Shown: piece after piece, positions 15,210-23,858 of the stretch
How the letters are laid out: each line of letters starts with the position of its first letter
Position numbering within the stretch: the first letter of the stretch is position 1
DNA from: Clostridium sartagoforme
GTDB taxonomy: Bacteria > Bacillota > Clostridia > Clostridiales > Clostridiaceae
Assembly: GCF_004794105.1 (NCBI RefSeq)
Contig: NZ_SRYR01000006.1
Span: forward strand, 1 to 64,000
Reading direction: 5' to 3'
Length of the DNA: 64,000 nucleotides
Translations under genes and position numbers: made by a program
The notes under the pieces: generated by a model
The model's input: only the letters and a program-made list of their open reading frames with translations
The model's database searches: none
Told to the model about the DNA's origin: nothing

Positions 15210-16571
15210 CTAGCTCATATATATATCTTTATCTAAACATCCTTCAGAATTTGAAACAACTATAGCAGTTGCAGAATCACCAGCAACATTTAAGCAAGTT
15301 ACTAACATATCCATTGGACGGTTTATGGCAAGAATTAAAGAATAAGCAACTAAAGTTGCACTATTACTAAAGCCCATACCTGTTAAGACTGTAAATAGAA
15401 TTATAGCTGAGGATCCAGGGGCTGAAGGAGTACCAACTGATGCTATGAGTGCAAAAACTGCTATTAATAATATATTATGAAAATCTAAGGCGTATCCTGA
15501 AGATGCTGCAATAAAGATAGTTCCTATAACTTGCATAATTGCAGTACCATTCATATTTATAGTCATTCCTAATGGAAGTACAAAATAAGCTATATCTTTA
15601 TTTGCACCTAGCTCTTCAACAGTAGTTTTTTCATTTAATGATAATGCAGCAGAAGAAGAGGCCGCAGAAAATCCTAGTAAAGCAACTTTTGCAAATTTTT
15701 TTATAAATATCATTGGATTTAGCTTAGTAAATGAATATATGAATAAAGGATAACATGTAAAGAAAACAAATATTGATGATATTGAAACTATAGCCATATA
15801 CATTAAAGCAGGTCTAAGTTGGTTTATTCCATATACAGCAAAGGTTCTAGTTATTAATACAAATACAGCAATTGGACTAAATTTAGATATAATAAAATTT
15901 AAAAAAACAGAAATAATATTATTAATATCTATAAGTAAATTCTTTAAAACTAATATCTTATCACCTACGGAATTAATACACAGACCTACAACCACAGCTA
16001 AAAATACTATTGCTAATACCATACTATTATCTGATAAAGTAGATGAAATATTGCTTGGTATCATATCTATAATAACTAATAATGGATTACTACTAACACT
16101 AGTGTTAATAGATGAAGATATATCTGCATTAATATTTATACTAAAAAATCCCAATTTATAAGATATAAATCCAAATAAACATGCTACTATTAAAGAGTAT
16201 ATAGAAGTAGCTAAAAATCCTAATAAGGTTTTTGAAGATATTCTTCCTAATTTTTTTGTATCACTAATATGGCACATAGAAAGAGCTATTGATGAAAATA
16301 CCATTGGAATTATTATTAATTGAAGACAATTAATAAATAACTGACCTAATATATAAAAAATACCTATAGAATTTTTCCCTTCTTCAGTAGATATATCTTG
16401 AAATAATAGATTATTGATAATTTCCCATATTGAAGCCTTGTCATTGCTAATTAAAAATTCTCTTAATAACATAAAAAGTGTACCAACAATTACTGCAAGT
16501 ACAAGAGAAATAGCCATTTTTATAGCTAATTTAGTAGATTCACTTTTTCCCTTTAAAAAATTAAATGTCAT
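15210..16571 (-). CDS. DAACS-family cation symporter with atypical binding site
   Basis: A 453-residue inner-membrane transporter of the dicarboxylate/amino acid:cation symporter family (GltP/GltPh/SLC1). Eight membrane segments plus the two re-entrant hairpins can be followed; the SSSAAL serine motif (305-310) and the TM7 and TM8 motifs align without gaps. Two positions differ from acidic-amino-acid carriers: the TM7 NMDGT motif is N339-M-N-G-T (Asp to Asn at 341), and in TM8 the Asp/Arg pair that holds the substrate is N417 and V424 in NRPMDMLVTCLNVAGD. The Arg equivalent (R397 in GltPh) binds the side-chain carboxylate, so this carrier probably moves a neutral or otherwise different substrate with altered cation coupling. 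A TTTAACGTTA box lies about 70 bases upstream. Confidence 0.85.
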   Translation of the reverse strand: MTFNFLKGKSESTKLAIKMAISLVLAVIVGTLFMLLREFLISNDKASIWEIINNLLFQDISTEEGKNSIGIFYILGQLFINCLQLIIIPMVFSSIALSMCHISDTKKLGRISSKTLLGFLATSIYSLIVACLFGFISYKLGFFSININADISSSINTSVSSNPLLVIIDMIPSNISSTLSDNSMVLAIVFLAVVVGLCINSVGDKILVLKNLLIDINNIISVFLNFIISKFSPIAVFVLITRTFAVYGINQLRPALMYMAIVSISSIFVFFTCYPLFIYSFTKLNPMIFIKKFAKVALLGFSAASSSAALSLNEKTTVEELGANKDIAYFVLPLGMTINMNGTAIMQVIGTIFIAASSGYALDFHNILLIAVFALIASVGTPSAPGSSAIILFTVLTGMGFSNSATLVAYSLILAINRPMDMLVTCLNVAGDSATAIVVSNSEGCLDKDIYMS

Positions 16572-16640
16572 AAAAATATCTCCTAATAATATTTAATATT
16601 TAAATTAAGTGTTTGACATTGTATTAGCGAAATATAATTA

Positions 16641-16650
16641 TTTAACGTTA
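16641..16650. promoter_or_regulatory. TTTAACGTTA box upstream of the DAACS gene
   Basis: TTTAACGTTA, with palindromic core TAACGTTA. Similar boxes lie at 17181 before the shikimate dehydrogenase-like gene and at 22631 before the MFS gene, which suggests a shared operator. Elsewhere in 16572-16833 only AT-rich sequence and a TATAAT box at 16795-16800 are seen. Confidence 0.35.
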
Positions 16651-16833
16651 GCATAAATATATATTAGATAAATAAATATGTCAATAATTTAACTATCAAC
16701 TAATGATAAATAAGTGTTGATATATAAATAAAATCTATAAATTCAATAGAAAATTTCTATATATAATTACTAAGATTAAAATAAAGTGATAGAATATAAT
16801 GTAGAAAGTTTTATACAAGGGGGGCTTTAAAAA

Positions 16834-17019
16834 ATGAAATTTAATAAAGAAAACATGGGGAAATATAACTTAATTAAAAGTAAGGATACATTTAAATGTA
16901 GTGTATGTAATGAAGAAACTAATTATATAGATTATTGGAGTGATAATAAGTTTTGCTCTACAGAATGTAAGGATAAGTATTATAATTGGATAAAAAATAA
17001 TAAGGATATGATTGTATAA
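16834..17019 (+). CDS. 61-residue putative zinc-finger protein
   Basis: A short protein with CSVC at 24-27 and CSTEC near 43-47, an arrangement that could hold one zinc ion as in small FCS/TRASH-like or zinc-ribbon fingers. Aromatic residues surround the second pair (YWSDNKFCSTECKDKYYNW). It has its own TATAAT box and a very strong AAGGGGGG site, so it is likely a real gene. It is unlike the 50-residue zinc-ribbon genes nearby. No function can be assigned. Confidence 0.7.
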   Translation: MKFNKENMGKYNLIKSKDTFKCSVCNEETNYIDYWSDNKFCSTECKDKYYNWIKNNKDMIV

Positions 17020-17172
17020 AGTATATTAATGTAAGAGCTATATTTATTAATATGCCATTTATAAAGAAAAATAATATAATTTTTAAAATATATAGATTTA
17101 ATCTATAGATAATGTAGTAAAAATCAATTGGATTAATATAACTTATTATAATATAATAAAATTAAATTAAGT

Positions 17173-17190
17173 GTTAAATATTTAACGTTC
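17173..17190. promoter_or_regulatory. GTTAAATATTTAAC palindrome plus TTTAACGTT box
   Basis: A perfect 14-base palindrome (17173-17186) that overlaps TTTAACGTTC (17181-17190), about 100 bases before the shikimate dehydrogenase-like gene. It is a candidate operator for the LysR regulator at 22907. No gene is seen in 17020-17291. Confidence 0.38.
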
Positions 17191-17291
17191 ATTTTGTTTT
17201 AGATATTATGAAAGAAATAAAATATTCTAAGTTGAAGTTTAAATAAAGTTTGGGTAGTTATAAAGTATCCAGATATAAAGGAGAGAATACA

Positions 17292-18164
17292 ATGGAAAAA
17301 CGTATTTCAGGTTATACTACATTAATAGGATTATTAGCAACACCGATAAAACATACAAGTTCACCAAAGATGCATAACGAAGCATTTCAATATTTAGGAT
17401 TAGATTATGCTTATCTTGCATTTGAAGTTGGAAATGACGGTTTAGAAGATGCAGTAAAAGGATTAAAAGCAATGCAAGCTAGAGGATGCAATGTATCAAT
17501 GCCAAATAAAACTGTAATTCATAAATATTTAGATAAGCTAACTCCAGCTGCTGAACTTGCAGGAGCTGTAAATACAGTTATAAATGATGATGGAGTATTA
17601 ACAGGACATATTACTGATGGTGTTGGTTATATGACGTCATTAAAAGATGCTGGATTTGATATTATTGGTAAGAAAATGACTATAGTTGGTGCTGGTGGAG
17701 CAGCTACAGCAATATGTATTCAAGCAGCTTTAGATGGAGTGTCTGAACTTTCAATATTCAATCAAGATGACGAATTCTTTGCAAGAGCAGAAGAAACAGT
17801 TAAGAAGATTAATGAAAAAACAAATTGCAAAGCTAAACTATATAGACTAGAAGATAAAGAAGCATTAAGAAGAGAAATTGCTGATTCTGTAATATTTACA
17901 AATGCGACAGGAATGGGAATGAAGCCATATGTAGGCCAAACATACATAGAAAAAGATATGTTAAGACCTGATCTTATAGTAAGTGATGTTGTATATCAAC
18001 CAGCAAAAACTAGATTATTAGAATTAGCAGAAGAAGTTGGATGTAAAACAATAAATGGTCTTGGAATGATGTTATTCCAAGGAGCGGAAGCATTTAAGTG
18101 TTGGACTGGTAAAGAAATGCCTATAGAACATATGAAGGAATTTTTATTTGGAGATAACAAATAG
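17292..18164 (+). CDS. Shikimate/quinate dehydrogenase family protein
   Basis: A 290-residue NAD(P)-dependent oxidoreductase of the AroE/YdiB family, interconverting shikimate (or quinate) and its 3-dehydro form. Visible are the substrate serines in HTSSPKMHN, the catalytic Lys in NVSMPNKT, the catalytic Asp in GHITDGVGY, and the dinucleotide-binding GAGGAATAI. The ATG at 17292 is chosen because AAAGGAGAG lies 6 bases before it. Next to it are a type II dehydroquinase, an ene-reductase, an MFS transporter and a LysR regulator, not the rest of the aromatic-synthesis pathway. That context suggests a catabolic role on plant-derived quinate or shikimate, like YdiB, rather than biosynthesis. Confidence 0.88.
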   Translation: MEKRISGYTTLIGLLATPIKHTSSPKMHNEAFQYLGLDYAYLAFEVGNDGLEDAVKGLKAMQARGCNVSMPNKTVIHKYLDKLTPAAELAGAVNTVINDDGVLTGHITDGVGYMTSLKDAGFDIIGKKMTIVGAGGAATAICIQAALDGVSELSIFNQDDEFFARAEETVKKINEKTNCKAKLYRLEDKEALRREIADSVIFTNATGMGMKPYVGQTYIEKDMLRPDLIVSDVVYQPAKTRLLELAEEVGCKTINGLGMMLFQGAEAFKCWTGKEMPIEHMKEFLFGDNK

Positions 18165-18226
18165 GTATTATTATAAAAGATATTTAATAAAAACATTTTG
18201 CTAAATGAGTTTTGGAGGGAAAATAT

Positions 18227-18673
18227 ATGAAATTCATGGTTATTAATGGACCAAACATAAATATGATTGGTGTTAGAGAAAAAGGAATATACGGATCAAA
18301 GAGCTTTACTGAAATATGTGAATATATAAAAGAAGAGGGAGAAAAGAGAGGACATGAAGTTACTCTTCTTCAAAGCAACTGTGAAGGAACTATGATTGAC
18401 TTTTTACAAAGAGCATACTTTGAAAAGTTTGATGGAGTTGTAATAAATCCAGGTGCATACACACACTATAGCATAGCTTTACATGATGCAATAAAAGGTA
18501 ACACTGGAATTCCAACAGTGGAAGTTCATATATCAAATGTACATGCTAGAGAAGAGTTTAGAAAAGAGTCTAAAACAGCTCCAGCTTGCATTGGACAAAT
18601 GTGTGGATTTGGTGAAAAAGGATATGTACTTGCAATGGAAGCACTAGAAGATTATATAACTAGAAATAGATAA
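18227..18673 (+). CDS. aroQ: Type II 3-dehydroquinate dehydratase
   Basis: A 148-residue dehydroquinase that interconverts 3-dehydroquinate and 3-dehydroshikimate. Family features are NGPNINMIG at the N-terminus, the catalytic Tyr in the flexible loop (KGIYGSKSF), INPGAYTHYSIALHDA, and the catalytic His region VEVHISNVHAREEFR. The GGAGGGA site 6 bases upstream points to the ATG at 18227 rather than the TTG at 18212, which is inside the site. It lies 62 bases after the dehydrogenase and is followed by a terminator. Type II enzymes serve both biosynthesis and quinate breakdown; the neighbours favour breakdown. Confidence 0.93.
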   Translation: MKFMVINGPNINMIGVREKGIYGSKSFTEICEYIKEEGEKRGHEVTLLQSNCEGTMIDFLQRAYFEKFDGVVINPGAYTHYSIALHDAIKGNTGIPTVEVHISNVHAREEFRKESKTAPACIGQMCGFGEKGYVLAMEALEDYITRNR

Positions 18674-18691
18674 TTAATAAAAGAATATATG

Positions 18692-18725
18692 AAAGGCTGT
18701 TGCAAATAGTTGCACAGCCTTTTTA
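18692..18725 (+). terminator. Terminator after aroQ
   Basis: AAAGGCTGTTGCAA pairs with TTGCACAGCCTTT (one bulge), followed by a T run. It separates the dehydrogenase-dehydroquinase pair from the ene-reductase gene. Confidence 0.85.
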
Positions 18726-18931
18726 AATGAGGAATTAGTAGATAATATTTTATAAAGAAAAAATAATAGTAAGTTTAACTACTCTAAATCATAGATTATT
18801 TCTATGGAAAATCCTTAAAACATTCATTAGATTTATAGAAATTTTAAGTTTATAATGAAATTAATAATTTTAATAGACGTAATTCATAGACATAAAAGTT
18901 AAAACTTTATCAATTGTAGGGAGAATGGAAG

Positions 18932-20935
18932 ATGAATAAATACGAAAATATATTTAAGCCACTAACAGTTAAAAACATGACTATTAGAAATAGAATTGCT
19001 ATGCCTCCGATGGGGACAAACTATGGTGGAGCTATGGGTGATTTCACTGAAGAGCATGTTCAATATTATGAAAGAAGAGCTAAAGGTGGAACTGGATTAA
19101 TAATAGTGGAAAATGCATGCGTTGATTTTCCAATGGGATCAAACGGCACAACTCAAATAAGATTAGACCATGATAGATATATTCCGAATTTATACAGATT
19201 AACAGAAAGATTACATAGACAAGGTGCTTGTGTAGCTATCCAAATAAATCATTCAGGAGCATCAGCTGTACCAGGAAGAATAGAAGGAAATACTCCAGTA
19301 TCATCTTCAGATATACCATCAAAAACTGGTGGAGCTATTCCAAGACCTCTGACTGTAGATGAAATATATGCAATAGCAGATAAGTATGCAGAAGCAGCAA
19401 AAAGAGCTCAAATGGCTGGATTTGATGCAGTAGAAATACATGGAGGACACTCATACTTACTATGCCAATTCTTATCTCCTCTATATAATAAGAGAACTGA
19501 TGAGTTTGGTGGAAGCTTAGAAAATAGAACAAGATTTGCAAAATTAGTATTAGAAAAAGTTAGAGCAGCAGTAGGACCAATGTTTCCAATAAGCTTTAGA
19601 TTTAGTGCAGATGAGTTTATTGAAGGTGGTAATAAGTTAGAAGATACTTTAGAAATGATGGAATACCTTGTTGATGAAATTGATATATTAAATGTTTCAG
19701 CAGCAGTTAATGATACACTACAGTATCAAATAGATGCTAATTACTTAAAAGATGGATGGCGTTCATATATGGCTAAAGCTTTCAAAGAAAAGTTTAATAA
19801 GCCAGTTATAACAGCAGGAAATATTAGGAATCCAGAAGTAGCTGAGAAGATATTAGCAGAAGGATATGCTGATTTATTAGCAATGGGACGTGGACTTATA
19901 GCAGATCCAGAATGGGTTAATAAAGTTAAAAGCGGAAGAGAAGATGAATTAAGAAAGTGTATATCTTGTAATATAGGATGTGCAGGACATAGAATAGGAT
20001 TAAATAGACCAATAAGATGTACTATAAACCCAGAAGTTATTTTAGGTGAAGAAAATCATAATTCAATGAAAGTTAACAAGCCAGTAAATGTTGTTGTTAT
20101 TGGTGGGGGTACAGCAGGACTTGAAGCTGCTTGCACAGCGGCTGAAGTTGGATGTACTACATTCTTATTTGAAGCTAAACCTTACTTAGGTGGATTAGCT
20201 AGAGAAATAGCTAAATTACCAGCTAAAGATAGAATTAATGACTTCCCAGATTATTTAATTAATAGGGCTAAGAAATTAAGAAATCTTTATATATTTACAA
20301 ATACAACTGCAACTATTGAAGCAATAGAAAACTTAAAACCAGATGTAATAGTGAATGCGACAGGTTCAACTCCATTATTACCTCCAATAACTGGATTACA
20401 TGATAGAGTTGATAAAGAAAATTCAAAAGTATTATCAATATTTGGATTAATAAATAATATTAAAGAATTTAATGCAATGGACTTAGAAGGAAAGAAAATA
20501 GGCGTTATTGGTGGAGGCGCTGTTGGACTAGATGTAGTTGAATACTTCGCTCATAAAGGTGCTGACGTTACTATAGTTGAAAGAATGCCAGCTGTAGGAA
20601 ATGGAATGGACATAATAACTAAACTTGACTTCATGACTATGCTTAAGAAGAAAGAAGTAGATGTAAGAGTTGAAACTTCATTATTAGAAATTAAAGATAG
20701 CAGCTTCATAGTTAATAAAGATGGCGTAGATGAAGAAATAGAATTTGATTATGGATTTGTATGCTTAGGAATGAGAGGATACTCACCATTAATGACTGAA
20801 TTACAAGAGAAGTTCCAAGCTAAGAACGTTGAAGTTGTTAATATTGGAGATAGTGTTAGAGCTAGAAGAATAATTGAAGGTGTTGAAGAAGGAAGACATA
20901 TTACTGATACACTTAAGAGAATTGGTGCTCTATAA
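18932..20935 (+). CDS. FMN/4Fe-4S/FAD ene-reductase (2,4-dienoyl-CoA reductase-like)
   Basis: A 667-residue flavoprotein of the old yellow enzyme class with NADH-oxidising tail. Residues 1-~335 form the FMN-binding barrel (RNRIAMPPMGTNYGG, QINHSGA, EIHGGHSYLLCQFLSP, and ITAGNIR). Cysteines C343, C346, C350 and C363 (CISCNIGC...RC) would hold a 4Fe-4S cluster. The C-terminal half carries FAD and NAD(P)H sites (VVIGGGTAGLEAA and IGVIGGGAVGLD). Such enzymes reduce activated C=C bonds in anaerobes. Next to dehydroquinase and shikimate dehydrogenase homologues, a fitting substrate would be 3-dehydroshikimate, which has a C=C conjugated to a ketone; this is inference. It has its own GGGAGAATG site and a 258-base upstream gap. 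Confidence 0.9.
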   Translation: MNKYENIFKPLTVKNMTIRNRIAMPPMGTNYGGAMGDFTEEHVQYYERRAKGGTGLIIVENACVDFPMGSNGTTQIRLDHDRYIPNLYRLTERLHRQGACVAIQINHSGASAVPGRIEGNTPVSSSDIPSKTGGAIPRPLTVDEIYAIADKYAEAAKRAQMAGFDAVEIHGGHSYLLCQFLSPLYNKRTDEFGGSLENRTRFAKLVLEKVRAAVGPMFPISFRFSADEFIEGGNKLEDTLEMMEYLVDEIDILNVSAAVNDTLQYQIDANYLKDGWRSYMAKAFKEKFNKPVITAGNIRNPEVAEKILAEGYADLLAMGRGLIADPEWVNKVKSGREDELRKCISCNIGCAGHRIGLNRPIRCTINPEVILGEENHNSMKVNKPVNVVVIGGGTAGLEAACTAAEVGCTTFLFEAKPYLGGLAREIAKLPAKDRINDFPDYLINRAKKLRNLYIFTNTTATIEAIENLKPDVIVNATGSTPLLPPITGLHDRVDKENSKVLSIFGLINNIKEFNAMDLEGKKIGVIGGGAVGLDVVEYFAHKGADVTIVERMPAVGNGMDIITKLDFMTMLKKKEVDVRVETSLLEIKDSSFIVNKDGVDEEIEFDYGFVCLGMRGYSPLMTELQEKFQAKNVEVVNIGDSVRARRIIEGVEEGRHITDTLKRIGAL

Positions 20936-21045
20936 TTTAAATGTCAATAGAAGTATTTATTTATATACAACTAGTATGACTAATTAGAATGATATATTAA
21001 AAATATTTATATTTAATATATATATAGGGGATGTTACATAATGAA

Positions 21046-21128
21046 AGTTGTGTGACACTACAATTACTTTCCCATCTAGAATAGCATTTGGCTGCTACAC
21101 AACTAAGGTTGTGTAGCAGTCCGTTTTT
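21046..21128 (+). ncRNA. Candidate structured RNA ending in a strong terminator
   Basis: A 14-bp stem, GGCTGCTACACAAC / GTTGTGTAGCAGTC with TAAG loop (21090-21121), is followed by TTTTT. It is unusually GC-rich for this genome. Upstream, AGTTGTGT (21046-21053) is complementary to ACACAACT in the 5' arm (21097-21104), and it can instead form a small local hairpin with CTACAA (21058-21063). This terminator/anti-terminator geometry is that of a switch, yet no plus-strand gene follows. It may simply end the ene-reductase transcript or be an sRNA. The rest of 20936-21200 is AT-rich. Confidence 0.42.
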
Positions 21129-21200
21129 ATTATAAAACTGAAAAAGATGTTATAAAGTTACTTAAAATAATGATTATGATATATTCACTTAAATAACTAA

Positions 21201-21314
21201 TTATGAAAGTTTACTTGGTTTATCTTGAAGCATAAAGGCTTCTTTAGTTTTATTTAAAGGTAATCCGAAAGCTATAGTTATAATTATAACATCAATTAAA
21301 GAATTTATATCTAT
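21201..21314 (-). pseudogene. Possible remnant of a membrane-protein C-terminus
   Basis: An open stretch of 37 codons without a start, ending in a stop at 21201. It reads as a hydrophobic helix followed by a short polar tail (LIDVIIITIAFGLPLNKTKEA...). It has no ribosome site. It could be the tail of a lost transporter, but chance cannot be excluded. Confidence 0.2.
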
Positions 21315-21342
21315 TTAAAACTCTAAAAATCTATAAGTAAAA

Positions 21343-21376
21343 TAAAAGGCTATGCACATTAACGCATAGCCTTTTA
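21343..21376 (-). terminator. Terminator of the MFS transporter gene
   Basis: TAAAAGGCTATGC pairs with GCATAGCCTTTTA; U-rich on the minus strand, 11 bases past the stop codon. Confidence 0.88.
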
Positions 21377-21386
21377 TTTCATTATT

Positions 21387-22607
21387 CTAAGAAGCCTTTA
21401 ATTCATTTTTCTTAACTACATTGTATCTTATGTTAACGATAAGAGCTAGTATAACTCCTAAAGCAGTTACACCTATATCAAATAGTATTACGTGGCTTAA
21501 GTTTATATCTGCTAATATACCTGTGATACCTGGAACAACAGTAGAAGATATACTTGAAGCTGTAAATACTATACCAGTAATTTTACCCTTGCTTGTTGGG
21601 AATAACTCTGACATTGATGTTAAAGCTAATTGTAAAACTCCACCTGCAGCAGAGAATCCTATTACGAATGCAGCAACTACACAAGTTAAAGTACTTGGGA
21701 ATATCCAAAGAACTATTAACATTATTAAAGAAATTAGTGGGTAAACAAATGTAAATCTAACTTGTTTAATCCATTTCGCAACTAATATTGAAGTAACGAA
21801 TACAGATACTATTGATCCAGTACTGTAAATACTTATAAGTTTAAGTGATATTGTTTGTTCAACACCAGCAACTTCTCTTGCAAATGATGGTAACCAGTTT
21901 GCGATTATTTGGAATGTTGCAGTAGCAGTAAATCCGATTAATATTAAACATATACCTTCGATCCAGAAGTTAGCTTTAACTTTATTTTCAACTTTTTCTT
22001 CTGAAACAGAATCTTTTTTACTGTCATCAGTTTTGAAAGCTGGAAAAGGAAGCTTCAATATAAATAATCCATTTATTACAAATATAATTATACATAGTAT
22101 GAATGACCATCCATAGTAAAGATTATTGCTAATTAAAAAGCTTATTATCCATGGTAATAAGAATTGACCAGCAGATATAAAGGCTTTAATAGCAACGTTT
22201 GCACTTCCTGATGCATTAGGGAAACATTCGGTTAATGCAGGATAAGTACCAGCATCCATAAATGAATTAGCCATACCAGCAAGTAGTGCAAAGAAGAATG
22301 CCATTGTTACATTAGTACTTATTAAGATACCGCCCATAAATATTACATAAGTTATCATTCCTAAAAGAATAAATGGTTTTCTACCATATTTATCAGATAA
22401 GACACCTGATACAAATAAAACAATCAGTCTACCTAATCCAAGGGCTGAGATAACATAGGCTACACCAGCTTTGTTAGTATTTAGTTGTTCAATTAAAAAG
22501 TCAATATTTTGTGCTAATATTATACAGCCCATACCATGTAGAAAGTAGTTAATATACATGGATAATGCAGTAGGCATGTACTTATTTTTGGTAAGTGTAT
22601 TTTGCAT
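21387..22607 (-). CDS. MFS transporter, probably for quinate/shikimate or a related acid
   Basis: A 406-residue, 12-segment major facilitator. The loop 2-3 signature is clear (GVLSDKYGRKPFILLG), the two six-helix halves are joined by a charged cytoplasmic loop (~residues 195-215, KTDDSKKDSVSEEKVENK), and GFSAAGGVLQLALT lies in the second half. The substrate cannot be read directly. Its place between the dehydroquinase/ene-reductase genes and a divergent LysR regulator suggests uptake of quinate, shikimate or a product. It runs opposite to the enzymes, with a TTTAACGTTA box just upstream of its start, shared with the enzyme promoter. Confidence 0.85.
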   Translation of the reverse strand: MQNTLTKNKYMPTALSMYINYFLHGMGCIILAQNIDFLIEQLNTNKAGVAYVISALGLGRLIVLFVSGVLSDKYGRKPFILLGMITYVIFMGGILISTNVTMAFFFALLAGMANSFMDAGTYPALTECFPNASGSANVAIKAFISAGQFLLPWIISFLISNNLYYGWSFILCIIIFVINGLFILKLPFPAFKTDDSKKDSVSEEKVENKVKANFWIEGICLILIGFTATATFQIIANWLPSFAREVAGVEQTISLKLISIYSTGSIVSVFVTSILVAKWIKQVRFTFVYPLISLIMLIVLWIFPSTLTCVVAAFVIGFSAAGGVLQLALTSMSELFPTSKGKITGIVFTASSISSTVVPGITGILADINLSHVILFDIGVTALGVILALIVNIRYNVVKKNELKAS

Positions 22608-22630
22608 TTTTAATACTCCTTTGATAAAAT

Positions 22631-22640
22631 TTTAACGTTA
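22631..22640. promoter_or_regulatory. TTTAACGTTA box upstream of the MFS gene
   Basis: TTTAACGTTA about 25 bases upstream of the MFS start codon, identical to the box at 16641-16650. The remaining divergent region to 22906 (MFS and LysR promoters) is AT-rich, with no gene. Confidence 0.35.
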
Positions 22641-22906
22641 TTAATTACAAGATTGTTATTTAATTTACAATATAAATTTTAATATATTATTTTCAATAAA
22701 TCTAATACATATTATTGCATTTATTTATAGAAATAATCTATAAATATGTTATACTTAGAATATTATTGTAGGTTTGCTTTAATATAATTGAGATAAATTA
22801 TATACAAAAGAATGTTATTTTAATATCTAAGTTTATATATGGCATATAAAATTTTGGATTTAAAAATTTTTGTTATTAAGAAACTTAATAGGAAAGGGAA
22901 AATCTT

Positions 22907-23812
22907 ATGAATTTAAATCACTTAAATTATTTTAGAGTCTTAGCAAAGCTTGAACATTATACTCAAGCAGCTGATAAATTATCAATAACTCAACCAAGCT
23001 TAAGTCATGCTATGTCATCATTAGAAAAGGATTTAGGAACATATTTATTTGAAAAGCAAGGAAGAAATATAAAGTTAACTAAATATGGAAAGATATATTT
23101 TGAATATGTAGATAGAGCATTAAGCGAGCTAGAAAAAGGCGAAAGAAAGCTAAGAGAATTAACTAATATTTCATCTGGAACTATTGAATTAGGATACATA
23201 TATACACTTGGTCCAACTTTCGTACCAATGTTAATTAAAAAATTTGTAACAGTGGAAGAAAATAAAGATATAAAATTTGTATTTGGTCAAGGGACGACAA
23301 AGGTTCTTATAGAAGAACTAAAAAATGAAAAATATGATATGGTACTTTGTTCATATGTTGAAAATGAAGATGAAGTAGATTTCATACCAATAGAGAATGA
23401 GGAATTAGTTGTGATTGTATCTAATGAGCATCCCCTAGCTAAAAAGGAAAGTATTGATTTAATAGATTTAGATAATTATCCATTTATAGGTTTTAGTGAG
23501 AAAAGTGGAATAAGACCATTAATAAATAAATTATTTGAAAAAATAGACTTAAAGCCTAATATAATATGTGAAGTTGAAGAGGATAATGCAGTAGCAGGAT
23601 TAGTAGAAATAAATTATGGGATTGCAGTTGTTCCAAGGATATCATCTTTGAAGAATTATAATATAAAGATTCTACCAATAATAAAACCAACACATGAAAG
23701 GTTTATATATCTTGCAACTTTAAAAAATAGATACTTAACGCCTTCAGCAAACTTATTTAAAAACTTTATTACAGAAAATAGTAAAGATAAATTTTCAGAT
23801 ATTAAAAAATAA
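22907..23812 (+). CDS. LysR-family transcriptional regulator (quinate/shikimate cluster)
   Basis: A 301-residue LysR regulator. The N-terminal winged helix-turn-helix reads LNYFRVLAKLEHYTQAADKLSITQPSLS, and the C-terminal part is a periplasmic-binding-protein-like effector domain with the typical YDMVLCSY...DFIPIENEELVVIVSNEHPL. It is divergent from the MFS gene, the usual layout for a LysR protein controlling its neighbour. The effector could be quinate, shikimate or a dehydro form (inference). The gene ends just before the truncated zinc-ribbon copy. Confidence 0.9.
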   Translation: MNLNHLNYFRVLAKLEHYTQAADKLSITQPSLSHAMSSLEKDLGTYLFEKQGRNIKLTKYGKIYFEYVDRALSELEKGERKLRELTNISSGTIELGYIYTLGPTFVPMLIKKFVTVEENKDIKFVFGQGTTKVLIEELKNEKYDMVLCSYVENEDEVDFIPIENEELVVIVSNEHPLAKKESIDLIDLDNYPFIGFSEKSGIRPLINKLFEKIDLKPNIICEVEEDNAVAGLVEINYGIAVVPRISSLKNYNIKILPIIKPTHERFIYLATLKNRYLTPSANLFKNFITENSKDKFSDIKK

Positions 23813-23858
23813 AAAAGTGTTGGAATATAATATTTAATTACTACAAAAGGAAGCAAAA

